Origin: an uncultured Acidobacteriia bacterium
GTDB taxonomy: Bacteria; Acidobacteriota; Terriglobia; Bryobacterales; Bryobacteraceae
Assembly: GCA_903828455.1 (NCBI GenBank)
Contig: CAIKMJ010000022.1
Span: 160,688-224,687 of the forward strand
Length of the DNA stretch: 64,000 bases
Direction: 5' to 3'
In this document: positions 17,559-26,556 of the stretch, piece by piece
Layout of the letters: the number at the start of each line of letters is the position of its first letter
Position numbering within the stretch: position 1 is the first letter of the stretch
Position numbers and translations under genes: made by a program
Notes under the pieces: generated by a model
Told to the model about the DNA's origin: nothing
Seen by the model: only the letters and a program-made list of their open reading frames with translations
The model's database searches: none

Positions 17559-19166
17559 ATGCGCATTTATACGTTCGATACCACTCTCCGGGACGGCTCG
17601 CAGGGCGAAGCGGTCTCTTTCTCGGTCGATGACAAGATGCTCATCGCGAGAAAGCTGGATGAGATTGGCATCGACTATATAGAAGGCGGATGGCCGGGTT
17701 CGAATCCGAAAGACAAGGAGTTTTTCGAGCGCGCGAAGACGGAGCTGAAGCTGCAGCATGCCAGGCTGACGGCGTTTGGCTCGACGCGTTTCGCGCGCAA
17801 TTCGGTGCAGGAAGACCGGAATGTGCGGGAGTTGCTGGACGCGGGGACGCCAACGATCTGCATCTTCGGCAAGACGTGGGATTTCCACGTGACGCGCGCG
17901 CTGGGCATCACGGAAGAAGAGAACCTGAAGATCATTTCCGAGACCGTGAAATATCTGAAGGACCACGGCAGGGAAGTGATTTACGACGCCGAACATTTCT
18001 TCGACGGCTATATTCACAATCGCGATTTTGCGCTGCGCACGCTGGAGGCCGCGAAGAAGGCCGGGGCGGATGTGCTGTGCCTTTGCGATACGAATGGCGG
18101 CACGCTGACAGGCTATCTGGGGCAGATCGTGAGCGAAGTGCGGGCGCGGTTCGATGGCGTGCTTGGCATCCACACGCACAACGATTCGGACGTGGCGGTG
18201 GCGAATTCGCTGGCCGCGGTGGAGAAGGGCGTGACGCATATTCAGGGCGTGCTGAACGCATACGGCGAGCGCTGCGGGAATGCGAATCTGGCGTCGATCA
18301 TCGCGAACCTCGAACTGAAGATGGGGCACGAAACGATCGGCCCGGAGAAGCTGCAGAAGCTGACGGGGACGGCGCGGTACATTGCGGAACTGGCGAATCT
18401 GCCGATGCGGAAAGATCAGCCGTATGTGGGGCAGAGCGCGTTTGCGCACAAGGGCGGCGTGCATGTCAGCGCCGTGATGAAAGATTCGACGACTTACGAG
18501 CATGTGGCGCCGGAATTAGTGGGGAACCGGCAGCGCGTGTTAGTGAGTGACTTATCGGGCCGCAGTAATGTGCTGTATAAGTTGCAGGAGCAGGGGCTGG
18601 CGGGTCGACTTACAGAAGATGCGCGGAAGTTACTGCTGGAACGGGTGAAGGAAGCCGAGTATCTGGGTTACGACTTAGAGGCTGCGGACGGGACGTTCGA
18701 GTTATTCGTGCGGCAGGCGCTGCATCCGGAACAGAAGTTTTTCGATTTGAAGGGTTATGAGGTTTCGATCCGGTCCGGCGTGGGCGATACGCCGCACGCG
18801 ACCGCGACCGTAACGGTGGCGACGGAAGATGGCAGCATCCACAGCGATGCGGCGACGGGCCACGGGCCGGTCCATGCGCTGGATGTGTGCCTGCGGAAGT
18901 GCCTGGGGGCGCTGTATCCGCGGATCGGCGATGTGCGGCTGACCGATTACAAGGTGCGGGTCCTCGATTCGAAGAAGGGCACGGCGGCGAAGGTGCGGGT
19001 GCTGGTGGAGTGGAGCGACCATCAGAAGAGCTGGTCGACGGTGGGCGTATCGGACGACGTGATTGAGGCGAGCTGGAATGCGCTGGTAGATGCGTTAAGG
19101 CTGGAGCTGATGCGGCTGGCGGAGGATGCGTCAGGGGTGAGCGGGGCGGTGGAGGCCGTCAGGTAG
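17559..19166 (+). CDS. cimA: (R)-citramalate synthase
   Basis: Condenses pyruvate and acetyl-CoA to citramalate, the entry to threonine-independent isoleucine synthesis. About 535 residues: the N-terminal HMGL-like TIM barrel starts with MRIYTFDTTLRDGSQGEAV and has the metal site GIHTHNDSDVAVANS. A C-terminal LeuA-dimer regulatory domain follows from about residue 400. The sequence type (FDTTLRDGSQ, YIEGGWPGSNPKD) is that of CimA rather than 2-isopropylmalate synthase, and its place beside ilvC supports this. ATG 17559 is preferred over the GTG at 17535, which is only 15 bases from the ilvC stop. 2-Isopropylmalate synthase is the main alternative. Confidence 0.9.
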   Translation: MRIYTFDTTLRDGSQGEAVSFSVDDKMLIARKLDEIGIDYIEGGWPGSNPKDKEFFERAKTELKLQHARLTAFGSTRFARNSVQEDRNVRELLDAGTPTICIFGKTWDFHVTRALGITEEENLKIISETVKYLKDHGREVIYDAEHFFDGYIHNRDFALRTLEAAKKAGADVLCLCDTNGGTLTGYLGQIVSEVRARFDGVLGIHTHNDSDVAVANSLAAVEKGVTHIQGVLNAYGERCGNANLASIIANLELKMGHETIGPEKLQKLTGTARYIAELANLPMRKDQPYVGQSAFAHKGGVHVSAVMKDSTTYEHVAPELVGNRQRVLVSDLSGRSNVLYKLQEQGLAGRLTEDARKLLLERVKEAEYLGYDLEAADGTFELFVRQALHPEQKFFDLKGYEVSIRSGVGDTPHATATVTVATEDGSIHSDAATGHGPVHALDVCLRKCLGALYPRIGDVRLTDYKVRVLDSKKGTAAKVRVLVEWSDHQKSWSTVGVSDDVIEASWNALVDALRLELMRLAEDASGVSGAVEAVR

Positions 19167-19206
19167 GGGGGCGCCAGATTTCAGCGGGCAGAGAGGAGCG
19201 ACTTCA

Positions 19207-20085
19207 ATGGGTTCCTTTTTCCTTCCTGAAACTTCTAATGATCCCCTATATGAGCGCACACGAGACGGCGTCGAAGACTACTGGATAATAGGACGAGATC
19301 ACATCGAAAAGCTCTGGGGGCGCTGCGAGCAATTCATAGATCCTGACGCAAAACGAAAAGCTCTTTCGGATTTCGCTTCGGTCTACTGGGAACTCCAGTT
19401 GGCCTATGCCTTGTGCGACGCCGGAAAGGCCTTGGTGCCCCGTGGTCGCATGCAATACAAGCGCAACCGAGGACCTGATCTGTTTGCCGAAGGGCCAAGC
19501 GTCTGGCTCGAGGCGATAGTTCCCCGGCCTGGAAATGGCCCAGATGCATTGCCGTATCCCGAGCTACGGGAGATCTACAGCTACGACCCGGATGCCGTTG
19601 TCTTACGCCTGCGTTCTGCCATCAAAGACAAGAGCGAGAAGATCAGCAATTACATTGAGGCAGGAATTATTAAACCAGATCAGGCCATAATAATTGCAAT
19701 TTCCAGTGTTCTCTTTCCCGTGCGAAACACAGGATTGTGTCCGCCGGAAATTGTAAAAGCTCTGTACCCCGTTAGCCACCGAGTACTTGAGGTTGAGCGT
19801 GCAACAGGAGTGGTGAGGAACTCGCATTATGAGTACCGAAACGTCATCAAGAAAGACAGGGGGGCTTGCGTAGCTACCGACGTTTTTCTCGACTCACGTT
19901 TCGCACACGTGAGCGCGGTTCTGTTTGACGAGACAGACTGGGTAAATCCGGGGTACATTCCCGGGGCGGACTTCGTAATGGTACACAACAGTTGCGCTAC
20001 CACGCCATTGCCAGACGGTTGGTTTCCTCGTGGCCGTGAGTACTGGTGGCGCACTGGCGACCAACTCAAGTGCAAACAGCACTAA
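19207..20085 (+). CDS. orphan protein of unknown function, possibly acquired
   Basis: A 292-residue protein I do not recognise. It has AGGAG eight bases before its ATG and is clearly AT-richer, with different codon use (many AAA, GAA, ATA and TTT codons) than its neighbours, which suggests transfer. No membrane segment or signal is seen. The region KRNRGPDLFAEGPSVWLEAI (about residues 83-102) has a D-x(n)-E arrangement that recalls the PD-(D/E)xK nuclease core, but the final Lys position is Ala, so this is weak. It stands between the ilv operon and a broken VapC gene, within a small accessory patch. Confidence 0.7.
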   Translation: MGSFFLPETSNDPLYERTRDGVEDYWIIGRDHIEKLWGRCEQFIDPDAKRKALSDFASVYWELQLAYALCDAGKALVPRGRMQYKRNRGPDLFAEGPSVWLEAIVPRPGNGPDALPYPELREIYSYDPDAVVLRLRSAIKDKSEKISNYIEAGIIKPDQAIIIAISSVLFPVRNTGLCPPEIVKALYPVSHRVLEVERATGVVRNSHYEYRNVIKKDRGACVATDVFLDSRFAHVSAVLFDETDWVNPGYIPGADFVMVHNSCATTPLPDGWFPRGREYWWRTGDQLKCKQH

Positions 20086-20108
20086 TCGCGATCACGAGAT
20101 CGAACAAC

Positions 20109-20380
20109 CTACGCGATCACCGGCACAAGCCCCGACCGGATTATTCGCGGATCTGACGTAACAAGCCGCAGTCGGTGGACGCGGGCGGTGGCGACGACCC
20201 GAGGGCGGCGACTTCCATTGCGATATCCGGACTGAACGGGATGATCTTGAACGCGGGATCGGATTCGATCTTGCGGAGAATCTGCGCGACTGGAACCGCG
20301 CGGTCGGGCACGACGGCGATTTCGAGCAGTGACATGGCGCTGATGGCGAAGGTTTCGCCCTTTCGGAGGGCGGCGGGATA
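20109..20380 (-). pseudogene. broken PIN-domain toxin gene (VapC-like)
   Basis: Read on the minus strand, one frame gives KGETFAISAMSLLEIAV and DPAFKIIPFSPDIAMEVAALG, the middle of a VapC PIN domain. After about 20215 the similarity continues in another frame with VVATARVHRLRLVTSDPRII and a normal C-terminus (SGLVPVIA). The usual RDPADR-type stretch with the conserved Asp is missing at the junction, which indicates a small frameshifting deletion. The N-terminus with the first catalytic Asp is also absent, because the remnant abuts the sirtuin gene. No antitoxin gene is visible. This is a toxin-antitoxin fossil and not a working RNase. Confidence 0.72.
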
Positions 20381-20389
20381 CTAATACCG

Positions 20390-21106
20390 ATGCGGACAAG
20401 TATTGAAGCGGCGCGGGAGAGGGTGCGGCGGGCGAAGCGCGTTGCCGTGCTGACGGGGGCGGGAGTGTCGGCGGAGAGCGGGATTCCGACGTTCCGGTCG
20501 AATGGCGGGTACTGGAGGCAGCGCCGGTTCGAAGATCTCGCGACGCCGCAGGGGTTCGCGCGCGATCCGAAATTCGTGTGGACGTGGTACGAGGAGCGGC
20601 GGCGCGGGATTGCGAGGGCGGAGCCGAATGCGGGGCATCGGGCGCTGGTGGAGCTGGAGGCGCGGGCGGAGCGCTTCACGCTGATCACGCAGAATGTGGA
20701 TGGGCTGCACGAGCGGGCGGGGTCGCGGAATGTGATCCGGCTGCACGGGAGCATCTGGTCGCTGCGGTGCCTGGGGTGCCGGCGGGAAATCGAGGAGCAT
20801 GCGGAGTTGAATGAGCTGCCGCCGTTGTGCGAATGCGGCGGGATGCTGCGGCCGGGCGTGGTGTGGTTCGGGGAGAGTCTGCCGGCGGGAGCGATGGAGC
20901 GCGCAGCGTCGGCGGTGAGCGAGGCGGAGCTGCTGATTGTGGTGGGGACGTCGGCACAAGTGTATCCGGCGGCGGGGTTGATTCCGATGGCGCTGGGAGC
21001 AGGGGCGGCGGTACTGGAGGTAAATCCGGCAGAGACAGAGTTCTCCGATGACGTGACGTTCGCGCTGCGGGGCGGGGCGGCGGAGATTCTGCCGGCGTTG
21101 CTATGA
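20390..21106 (+). CDS. cobB: Sir2-family NAD-dependent protein deacylase
   Basis: Sirtuin of 238 residues that removes acyl groups from lysine using NAD. Visible motifs are [14 protein letters not shown] (23-36), [12 protein letters not shown], the catalytic His in RLHGSIW, a zinc site of CLGC and CECG pairs, and [10 protein letters not shown]. The segment [10 protein letters not shown] contains the Tyr-x-x-Arg pair that in CobB and SIRT5 binds the carboxylate of succinyl- or malonyl-lysine, so desuccinylase activity is likely. It overlaps the next gene by four bases (ATGA), so it is probably coupled to gluQ. The start codon is close to a TACTAAT sequence. Confidence 0.93.
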   Translation: MRTSIEAARERVRRAKRVAVLTGAGVSAESGIPTFRSNGGYWRQRRFEDLATPQGFARDPKFVWTWYEERRRGIARAEPNAGHRALVELEARAERFTLITQNVDGLHERAGSRNVIRLHGSIWSLRCLGCRREIEEHAELNELPPLCECGGMLRPGVVWFGESLPAGAMERAASAVSEAELLIVVGTSAQVYPAAGLIPMALGAGAAVLEVNPAETEFSDDVTFALRGGAAEILPALL

Positions 21107-21930
21107 ACGAAGTAGTTGGAAGGTTTGCGCCGTCGCCGACGGGCCCGCTGCATTTCGGGTCGCTGGTGGCGGCGTTGGCGAGTTGGGCGGATGCGCGGGC
21201 GCGCGGCGGGCGGTGGCTGGTGCGGATGGAAGATGTGGATGAGCCGCGGTGCGTGGCGGGAGCGGATCGCGAAATACTGCGGACGCTGGAACGCTTCGGG
21301 CTGCGGTGGGATGGTGAGGTGATGTACCAAAGCGCGCGCGGGGCGGCGTATCGGGAGGCGCTGGAGCGGTTGAAGGAGTTGGGCGCGGCGTATGCGTGCT
21401 CGTGTTCGCGGAAAGAGGCGGGCGAAGTGTACGCGGGGACTTGTCGCGCGGGAGCGCGGGAGGCGGGGAAGCCGGTTGCGTGGCGCGTGCGGGTGGAAGA
21501 TGTCGAGGTTGGGTTTGACGATCGCGTCTGCGGGAGGTTCACGCAGAATCTGGCGCGCGATGTGGGCGATTTCGTGGTGCTGCGGGCCGATGGGCTGTTC
21601 GCGTATCAGCTGGCGGTTGTGGTGGACGATGCGGCGCAGGGTGTGACCGATGTGGTGCGCGGGGCCGATCTGCTGGATTCGACGCCGCGGCAGATCCGGT
21701 TGCAGCGGTTGCTGGGGTATCCGGAGCCGCGGTATCTGCATGTGCCGGTGGTGACGAATGCGGCGGGCGAGAAGCTGAGCAAACAGACGCTGGCACCGGC
21801 GCTGGCGGAGGGTCGCGAAGAAGAAGATCTGCGGGCGGCGCTGCGGTTTTTGGGCCAGCCGGAAGCGCCGCGCGGGGTGGAGCTGTTGCGGTGGGCTGTG
21901 GAGAAGTGGAGGGTTTCCGATGGCTTATGA
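21103..21930 (+). CDS. gluQ: glutamyl-Q tRNA(Asp) synthetase (GluQRS)
   Basis: Truncated glutamyl-tRNA synthetase paralogue of 275 residues that attaches glutamate to queuosine in tRNA-Asp. It contains the class I signature HFGS (in [12 protein letters not shown]), a KLSKQ variant of KMSKS, and a zinc-type cluster [10 protein letters not shown]...YAGTC. It lacks the anticodon-binding C-terminal domain of GltX, which fits GluQRS. The start overlaps the sirtuin stop by ATGA, and the downstream tfoX-like gene overlaps its end by 11 bases, so the three genes form an operon. Confidence 0.92.
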   Translation: MNEVVGRFAPSPTGPLHFGSLVAALASWADARARGGRWLVRMEDVDEPRCVAGADREILRTLERFGLRWDGEVMYQSARGAAYREALERLKELGAAYACSCSRKEAGEVYAGTCRAGAREAGKPVAWRVRVEDVEVGFDDRVCGRFTQNLARDVGDFVVLRADGLFAYQLAVVVDDAAQGVTDVVRGADLLDSTPRQIRLQRLLGYPEPRYLHVPVVTNAAGEKLSKQTLAPALAEGREEEDLRAALRFLGQPEAPRGVELLRWAVEKWRVSDGL

Positions 21931-22249
21931 TGAGCGGCTGGCGGAACGGGTGAGGTCGCTGATTGAGGGAAAACAGGGATTCTCCGAGCGGAAGATGTTC
22001 GGCGGCATCGCGTTCATGATTCATGGCAACATGTGCTGCGGGGTGGTCAGAAACGATTTGATGGTGCGGCTGACGCCGGCACAGGTCGTTGACGGGCTGA
22101 AGCAACCGCACGCACGGCCCATGGATTTTTCGGGGAAGCCGATGAAGTCCATGCTGTACGTCGGTCCCGCCGGGGTCGATGCGGACGACGATCTGGAAAA
22201 GTGGGTCAGAGCGGCAGTTCGCTTTGTACTGACGCTGCCGCCGAAGTAA
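21920..22249 (+). CDS. TfoX/Sxy N-terminal domain protein
   Basis: A 109-residue protein with only the TfoX N-terminal domain: [21 protein letters not shown] near residues 21-42 and [14 protein letters not shown] near the C-terminus. Full TfoX/Sxy proteins of gamma-proteobacteria regulate natural competence; stand-alone N-terminal domains are widespread and their role is mostly unknown, so a competence function should not be assumed. It starts inside the last codons of gluQ and converges with dnaE, whose stop is only seven bases away. Confidence 0.88.
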   Translation: MAYDERLAERVRSLIEGKQGFSERKMFGGIAFMIHGNMCCGVVRNDLMVRLTPAQVVDGLKQPHARPMDFSGKPMKSMLYVGPAGVDADDDLEKWVRAAVRFVLTLPPK

Positions 22250-22255
22250 GTTTGA

Positions 22256-25200
22256 CTAAGATCCCAGCACTTCCATCGTGTCCGGTCCGCAGATCCGAGT
22301 CAGCTCGGCGCGGAATTCGCGGTCGGGGCGGACCTTCACGGGAACGTCGAGAATAACGGAGAAGTCGCGGGCGGCCTCGAGGCGGAGGCGGACCTGGGTG
22401 TCGCCGGGCTTGCGCGCGAAAAGCTTGTTGAGTTCTTCGGCGCGGTCCATGCCGTTTCGGTTCATCCAGACTTTGATGCCGATGAGCGAAGGCAGCGGCA
22501 CGCGCGCCACGTCGAGCGGGATGATTTCCTTCACCGAGATCTTGGTGGGGTTGCCTTCTTCGGGGAGGGCGGAGCCGCGGATGAGCACGGCCTGATCTTC
22601 AACGAGCATCTTCTGCAGAGCTTCGTACTGCGTGGTGAAGACCATGCCGTCAATGTTGCCGAGGCGGTCTTCGATAATGAACGACGCCCAGGGTTTGCCT
22701 TCGCGGTTGCGGCGGCGCTGGATGGCGGTGATGAGGCCGCAGAGCGCCACTTCGTTCCCTTTTTCGAGGCCGTCGAGCTTCGAAGAATCGTGCGAGGCGA
22801 GTTCGCTGATTTTGTCGGCATAGGCATCGAGCGGGTGACCGCTGACGTAAAAGCCGAGGAGCTCCTTTTCGCCCTGAAGTTTTTCGCGCGGAGTCCAGTC
22901 GGTGGCTTTCGGGAGCGGCGGCTCGGGAGTATCTTCAGCGGGACCGCCGCCGAAGAGGCCGGCCTGGCCGGAATCGCGGTCGCGGGCGGCGCGGGTGCCG
23001 GTTTCGATGGCACTGTCGAGAGCAAGCAGAAGCTGCGCGCGCGTGCCTTCGAACGCGTCCATGGCGCCGGCGCGGATGAGGCTTTCCAGTACGCGGCGAT
23101 TGATGGCCTGCATGTCGGCCTGCTCACAGAACTGGAAGATGGAGTGGAAGCCGCCGACTTCGTTACGCGCCCTGATGATGGCTTCCACGGCGCCCTGGCC
23201 CACGTTCTTCACGGCGCCGAGGCCGAAACGAATGGCGTCGCCGCTTTCAGTGCGGACGGGCGTGAACGTGTACTCGCTGGCGTTGACATCCGGCGGCAGC
23301 ACGTTGATCTTCATGTCGCGGCATTCGTTGATGTACTTCACGACCTTGGCGACGTTGCCGGTTTCCGACGTGAGCAGCGCGGCCATGAAATCCACCGGGT
23401 AGTGCGCTTTGAACCAGGCGGTCAGAAACGCGACGTACGAATAAGCGGCAGAGTGGGACTTGTTGAAGCCGTAGCCGGCGAACTTCGCCATCAGGTCGAA
23501 GACCTTCTCCGACTTTTTGGAAGGATGGCCGCGTTCGGCGGCGCCGGCGACGAAGCGGGCGCGCTGCTTATCCATCTCCTCCACATTCTTCTTGCCCATG
23601 GCGCGGCGCAGAATGTCGGCGTCGCCTAGCGAGTAACCGGCGACGCGATTGGAGATCTGCATCACCTGTTCCTGGTAGATCATGACGCCGTAGGTTTCTT
23701 CGAGCACTTCCTTCATTTCAGGAAGATCGTAAGTAACGGGCTGGCGGCCGTGCTTACGCTCGATGAAGTCATCGATCATGTCCATCGGGCCCGGACGGTA
23801 GAGCGCGTTAAGTGCGGTGAGGTCCTCGATGCGCGACGGCTGGTAGCGGCGCAGAATGTCGCGCATGCCGGGCGATTCGAACTGGAAGATGCCGCTGGTG
23901 TAACCCTTGCAGAAGATTTCGTAGGCGGGCTGATCGTCCAGCGGAATTTCTTCGGGCACGATCTTCACGCCGTGGCGCTTTTCGATGAGCTTGAGCGCGT
24001 CGTCGATGAGCGTGAGCGTCGTGAGGCCCAGGAAGTCCATCTTGAGAAGCCCGAGCTTATCGAGGCCGCTCATGTCGTACTGGGTGACGACTTCGTCCTT
24101 GTTGGTGCGGTGCAGCGGGACGATGTTGCGCAGCGGAACCGGCGAGATGACGACGCCGGCGGCGTGTACCGAGGAGTTGCGGGCGAAGCCTTCGAGGCGC
24201 GTGGCGACGTCGAGGACTTCCTTTACTCGCGGATCCTGTTTGGCGAGGGCGTCGAAGCCGGGTTCGGTTTCGATGGCCTTTTTCAGCTTGATGTTGAGTT
24301 CGTTGGGGACGAGCTTGGTGACCTTGTCGACGTCGGCGAAGCTCATGTCGAGAACGCGGCCGACGTCCTTAATGGCGGCACGCGCGCCGAGCGTGTTGAA
24401 GGTGATGATCTGCGCGACCTGTTCGCGGCCGTACTTGCGGGTGACGTACTGGATGACTTCGCCGCGGCGGTTCATGCAGAAATCGACGTCGATATCGGGC
24501 ATGCTGACGCGTTCGGGGTTGAGGAAGCGTTCGAAGAGCAGGCCGTACTGCAGCGGATCGATATCGGTGATCTGCATGGCGTAGCCCACGAGGCTGCCGG
24601 CTGCGGAACCGCGGCCGGGGCCGACGGGAATGCCCTGCGATTTGGCGTAGCGGATGAAGTCCCAGACGATGAGGAAGTAGCCGGAGAACTTCATCTGCTG
24701 GATCATGCGGATCTCGAATTCGAGGCGCACGGCGTAGGCTTCGAGCGGATGCTTCAGGGTGCCGGCGGCGGCCATGGCTTCGAGGCGCGGGCGGCGCTTT
24801 TCGAAACCCTCGCGCGCGATGTAGGCGAACCACGTGTCGGTGGTGTGGGCTTCGGGAATATCGAAGCGCGGGAAGGGGTCTTTAACCTTTTCGAGCTTGA
24901 CGGCGCAGCGCTGGGCGATTTCCCAGGGGCGGTTGACGGCGTCTTCGAGTTCGCCGAACAGGGCCATCATCTCGTCGCGCGATTTCAGGTAGAAATCGGG
25001 ATGATCCCAGTGCATGCGGTTGGGGTCAGACATGGTTTTGCCAGTCTGGATGCACATGAGGATTTCGTGCGCCCGGGCGTCGTCGCGGCGCAGGTAATGG
25101 GAGTCGTTGGTGGCGACGAGGGGGATGCCGGTATCGATGGAGAGGCGGTTCACCTGGGGGGTGAGGCGTTTGTCCTGTTCGAGACCGTGATCCTGAATTT

Positions 25201-25723
25201 CGAGGAAGAAGTTGTCCTTGCCGAAGATGTCGCGGTAGGTGTGGGCGAGGCGGCGTGCGTCTTCGTACTTATCGGCGAGGATAGCTTCGTTGGTGTCGCC
25301 GCGCAGGCAGGCGGAAAGACAGATGAGGCCCCTGGAGTGCGCCGCGAGCAGGTCTTTATCGACGCGGGGCTTGTAATAGAAGCCTTCGAGCGAAGCGGTG
25401 GAGACCAGCTTGACGAGATTCTGGTAGCCTTCCTGGTTTTCGCAGAGAAGAACGAGGTGGTTGTAACGGTCCGATTCGGTGCGGCTCTTGTGGTCCTTCG
25501 CGACGTAGACTTCGCAGCCGAGAACGGGGTGGATCTCTTTGGCTTTGGCGGCGTTGTAGAACTCGACGGCGCCGAAGAGGTTGCCATGGTCGGTCATGGC
25601 GACGGCGGGCATTTGCTGCGAGGCGACGACGTCCATGAGCTGCCTGATTTCGCATGCGCCATCGAGCAGCGAGTAATCGGTGTGATTGTGGAGGTGGACG
25701 AAGGGTGTGGCGGGAATCGACAT
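22256..25723 (-). CDS. dnaE: DNA polymerase III alpha subunit
   Basis: Replicative DNA polymerase of 1155 residues. The N-terminal PHP domain begins with HLHNHTDYSLLDG (10-22) and the polymerase active site includes PDIDVDF (409-415), with GPGRGSAAGSLVGYAMQITD just before it. The little-finger and helix-hairpin-helix parts (FNKSHSAAYSYVAFLTAWFKAHYP) and a C-terminal OB-fold region (ALCGLITAIQRRRNREGKPWASF) follow. The size fits DnaE1. It appears to be transcribed on its own: an intrinsic terminator separates it from the ABC genes upstream, and it converges with the TfoX-like gene. Confidence 0.97.
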   Translation of the reverse strand: MSIPATPFVHLHNHTDYSLLDGACEIRQLMDVVASQQMPAVAMTDHGNLFGAVEFYNAAKAKEIHPVLGCEVYVAKDHKSRTESDRYNHLVLLCENQEGYQNLVKLVSTASLEGFYYKPRVDKDLLAAHSRGLICLSACLRGDTNEAILADKYEDARRLAHTYRDIFGKDNFFLEIQDHGLEQDKRLTPQVNRLSIDTGIPLVATNDSHYLRRDDARAHEILMCIQTGKTMSDPNRMHWDHPDFYLKSRDEMMALFGELEDAVNRPWEIAQRCAVKLEKVKDPFPRFDIPEAHTTDTWFAYIAREGFEKRRPRLEAMAAAGTLKHPLEAYAVRLEFEIRMIQQMKFSGYFLIVWDFIRYAKSQGIPVGPGRGSAAGSLVGYAMQITDIDPLQYGLLFERFLNPERVSMPDIDVDFCMNRRGEVIQYVTRKYGREQVAQIITFNTLGARAAIKDVGRVLDMSFADVDKVTKLVPNELNIKLKKAIETEPGFDALAKQDPRVKEVLDVATRLEGFARNSSVHAAGVVISPVPLRNIVPLHRTNKDEVVTQYDMSGLDKLGLLKMDFLGLTTLTLIDDALKLIEKRHGVKIVPEEIPLDDQPAYEIFCKGYTSGIFQFESPGMRDILRRYQPSRIEDLTALNALYRPGPMDMIDDFIERKHGRQPVTYDLPEMKEVLEETYGVMIYQEQVMQISNRVAGYSLGDADILRRAMGKKNVEEMDKQRARFVAGAAERGHPSKKSEKVFDLMAKFAGYGFNKSHSAAYSYVAFLTAWFKAHYPVDFMAALLTSETGNVAKVVKYINECRDMKINVLPPDVNASEYTFTPVRTESGDAIRFGLGAVKNVGQGAVEAIIRARNEVGGFHSIFQFCEQADMQAINRRVLESLIRAGAMDAFEGTRAQLLLALDSAIETGTRAARDRDSGQAGLFGGGPAEDTPEPPLPKATDWTPREKLQGEKELLGFYVSGHPLDAYADKISELASHDSSKLDGLEKGNEVALCGLITAIQRRRNREGKPWASFIIEDRLGNIDGMVFTTQYEALQKMLVEDQAVLIRGSALPEEGNPTKISVKEIIPLDVARVPLPSLIGIKVWMNRNGMDRAEELNKLFARKPGDTQVRLRLEAARDFSVILDVPVKVRPDREFRAELTRICGPDTMEVLGS

Positions 25724-25740
25724 TTGGAGCAGACGTCAGG

Positions 25741-25764
25741 AAAAACCTGTCCCGGGGAGACAGG
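25741..25764 (-). terminator. intrinsic terminator upstream of dnaE
   Basis: On the minus strand a CCTGTC/GACAGG hairpin with a 7-nt loop is followed by TTTTT. It lies 41 bases after the stop of the ABC ATPase gene and just before dnaE, and would end the ABC transporter transcript. Confidence 0.65.
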
Positions 25765-25804
25765 ACTATTTTAGCGGGTTGCCCGGGGCCGTAACAGCAG
25801 ATCT

Positions 25805-26551
25805 TTAATGCGGGACCACTTCGTCGCGCTCCACTTTTCCGTCGCGGATATGGATGACGCGATGGGCGTGCAGCGCGATGTCGTGCTCGTGCGTCACCAG
25901 CACGATGGTGTTGCCTTCATCGTGCAAACGCTGGAAGAGCGCCATGATTTCGACGCCGGTGGCGGTGTCGAGATTACCGGTGGGCTCGTCGGCCAGCAGA
26001 ATGGACGGATTGTTGACCAGCGCGCGGGCGATGGCGACGCGCTGCCGCTGGCCGCCGGAAAGCTCGTTCGGCTTGTGATCCATCCGCTTGGTGAGATCGA
26101 CCTGCGCGAGAGCCTGCTTCGCTTTTTCGAGGCGCTCCCGCGGCGGCGTGCCGTTGTAGATGAGCGGCAGTTCCACGTTATGCAGCGAGGTGGCGCGAGG
26201 CAGCAGGTTGAACGTCTGGAAGACGAAGCCGATTTCCTTGTTGCGGATGCGGGCCAGTTCGTCGTCCGTCATGGAACTGACCAGGCGGCCGTTGATGTAG
26301 TATTCGCCCTTCGACGGCGAATCGAGGCAGCCGATGAGGTTCATCAGCGTCGACTTGCCGGAGCCGGACGGGCCCATGATGGCGACATACTCGCCGCGCT
26401 TGATTTCGATATCGACGCCGGAAACCGCATTGATGGTCTGATCGCCCATCACATAGGTCTTCCAGAGGTCGTAGGTGCGGATGACGACGCCTTCGCGCCG
26501 GAGGCGTTCCCCCTTTTCGGTGCTGCTTTCCGCTGCCGCTGAGTTGGACAT
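25805..26551 (-). CDS. ABC transporter ATP-binding protein (MacB/LolD type)
   Basis: Nucleotide-binding subunit of 248 residues for a MacB/LolD-type transporter. Walker A is GPSGSGKST, the signature is [15 protein letters not shown], Walker B is [12 protein letters not shown], followed by the switch His in LVTHEHDIA. It is close in type to the domains that drive MacAB-type mechanotransmission. It starts five bases after the adaptor gene stop, so both are in one operon, but the FtsX-like permease (MacB membrane part) is not next to them in this window. The N-terminus has a short Ser/Glu-rich extension of about 20 residues. Confidence 0.93.
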   Translation of the reverse strand: MSNSAAAESSTEKGERLRREGVVIRTYDLWKTYVMGDQTINAVSGVDIEIKRGEYVAIMGPSGSGKSTLMNLIGCLDSPSKGEYYINGRLVSSMTDDELARIRNKEIGFVFQTFNLLPRATSLHNVELPLIYNGTPPRERLEKAKQALAQVDLTKRMDHKPNELSGGQRQRVAIARALVNNPSILLADEPTGNLDTATGVEIMALFQRLHDEGNTIVLVTHEHDIALHAHRVIHIRDGKVERDEVVPH

Positions 26552-26556
26552 GTCGT

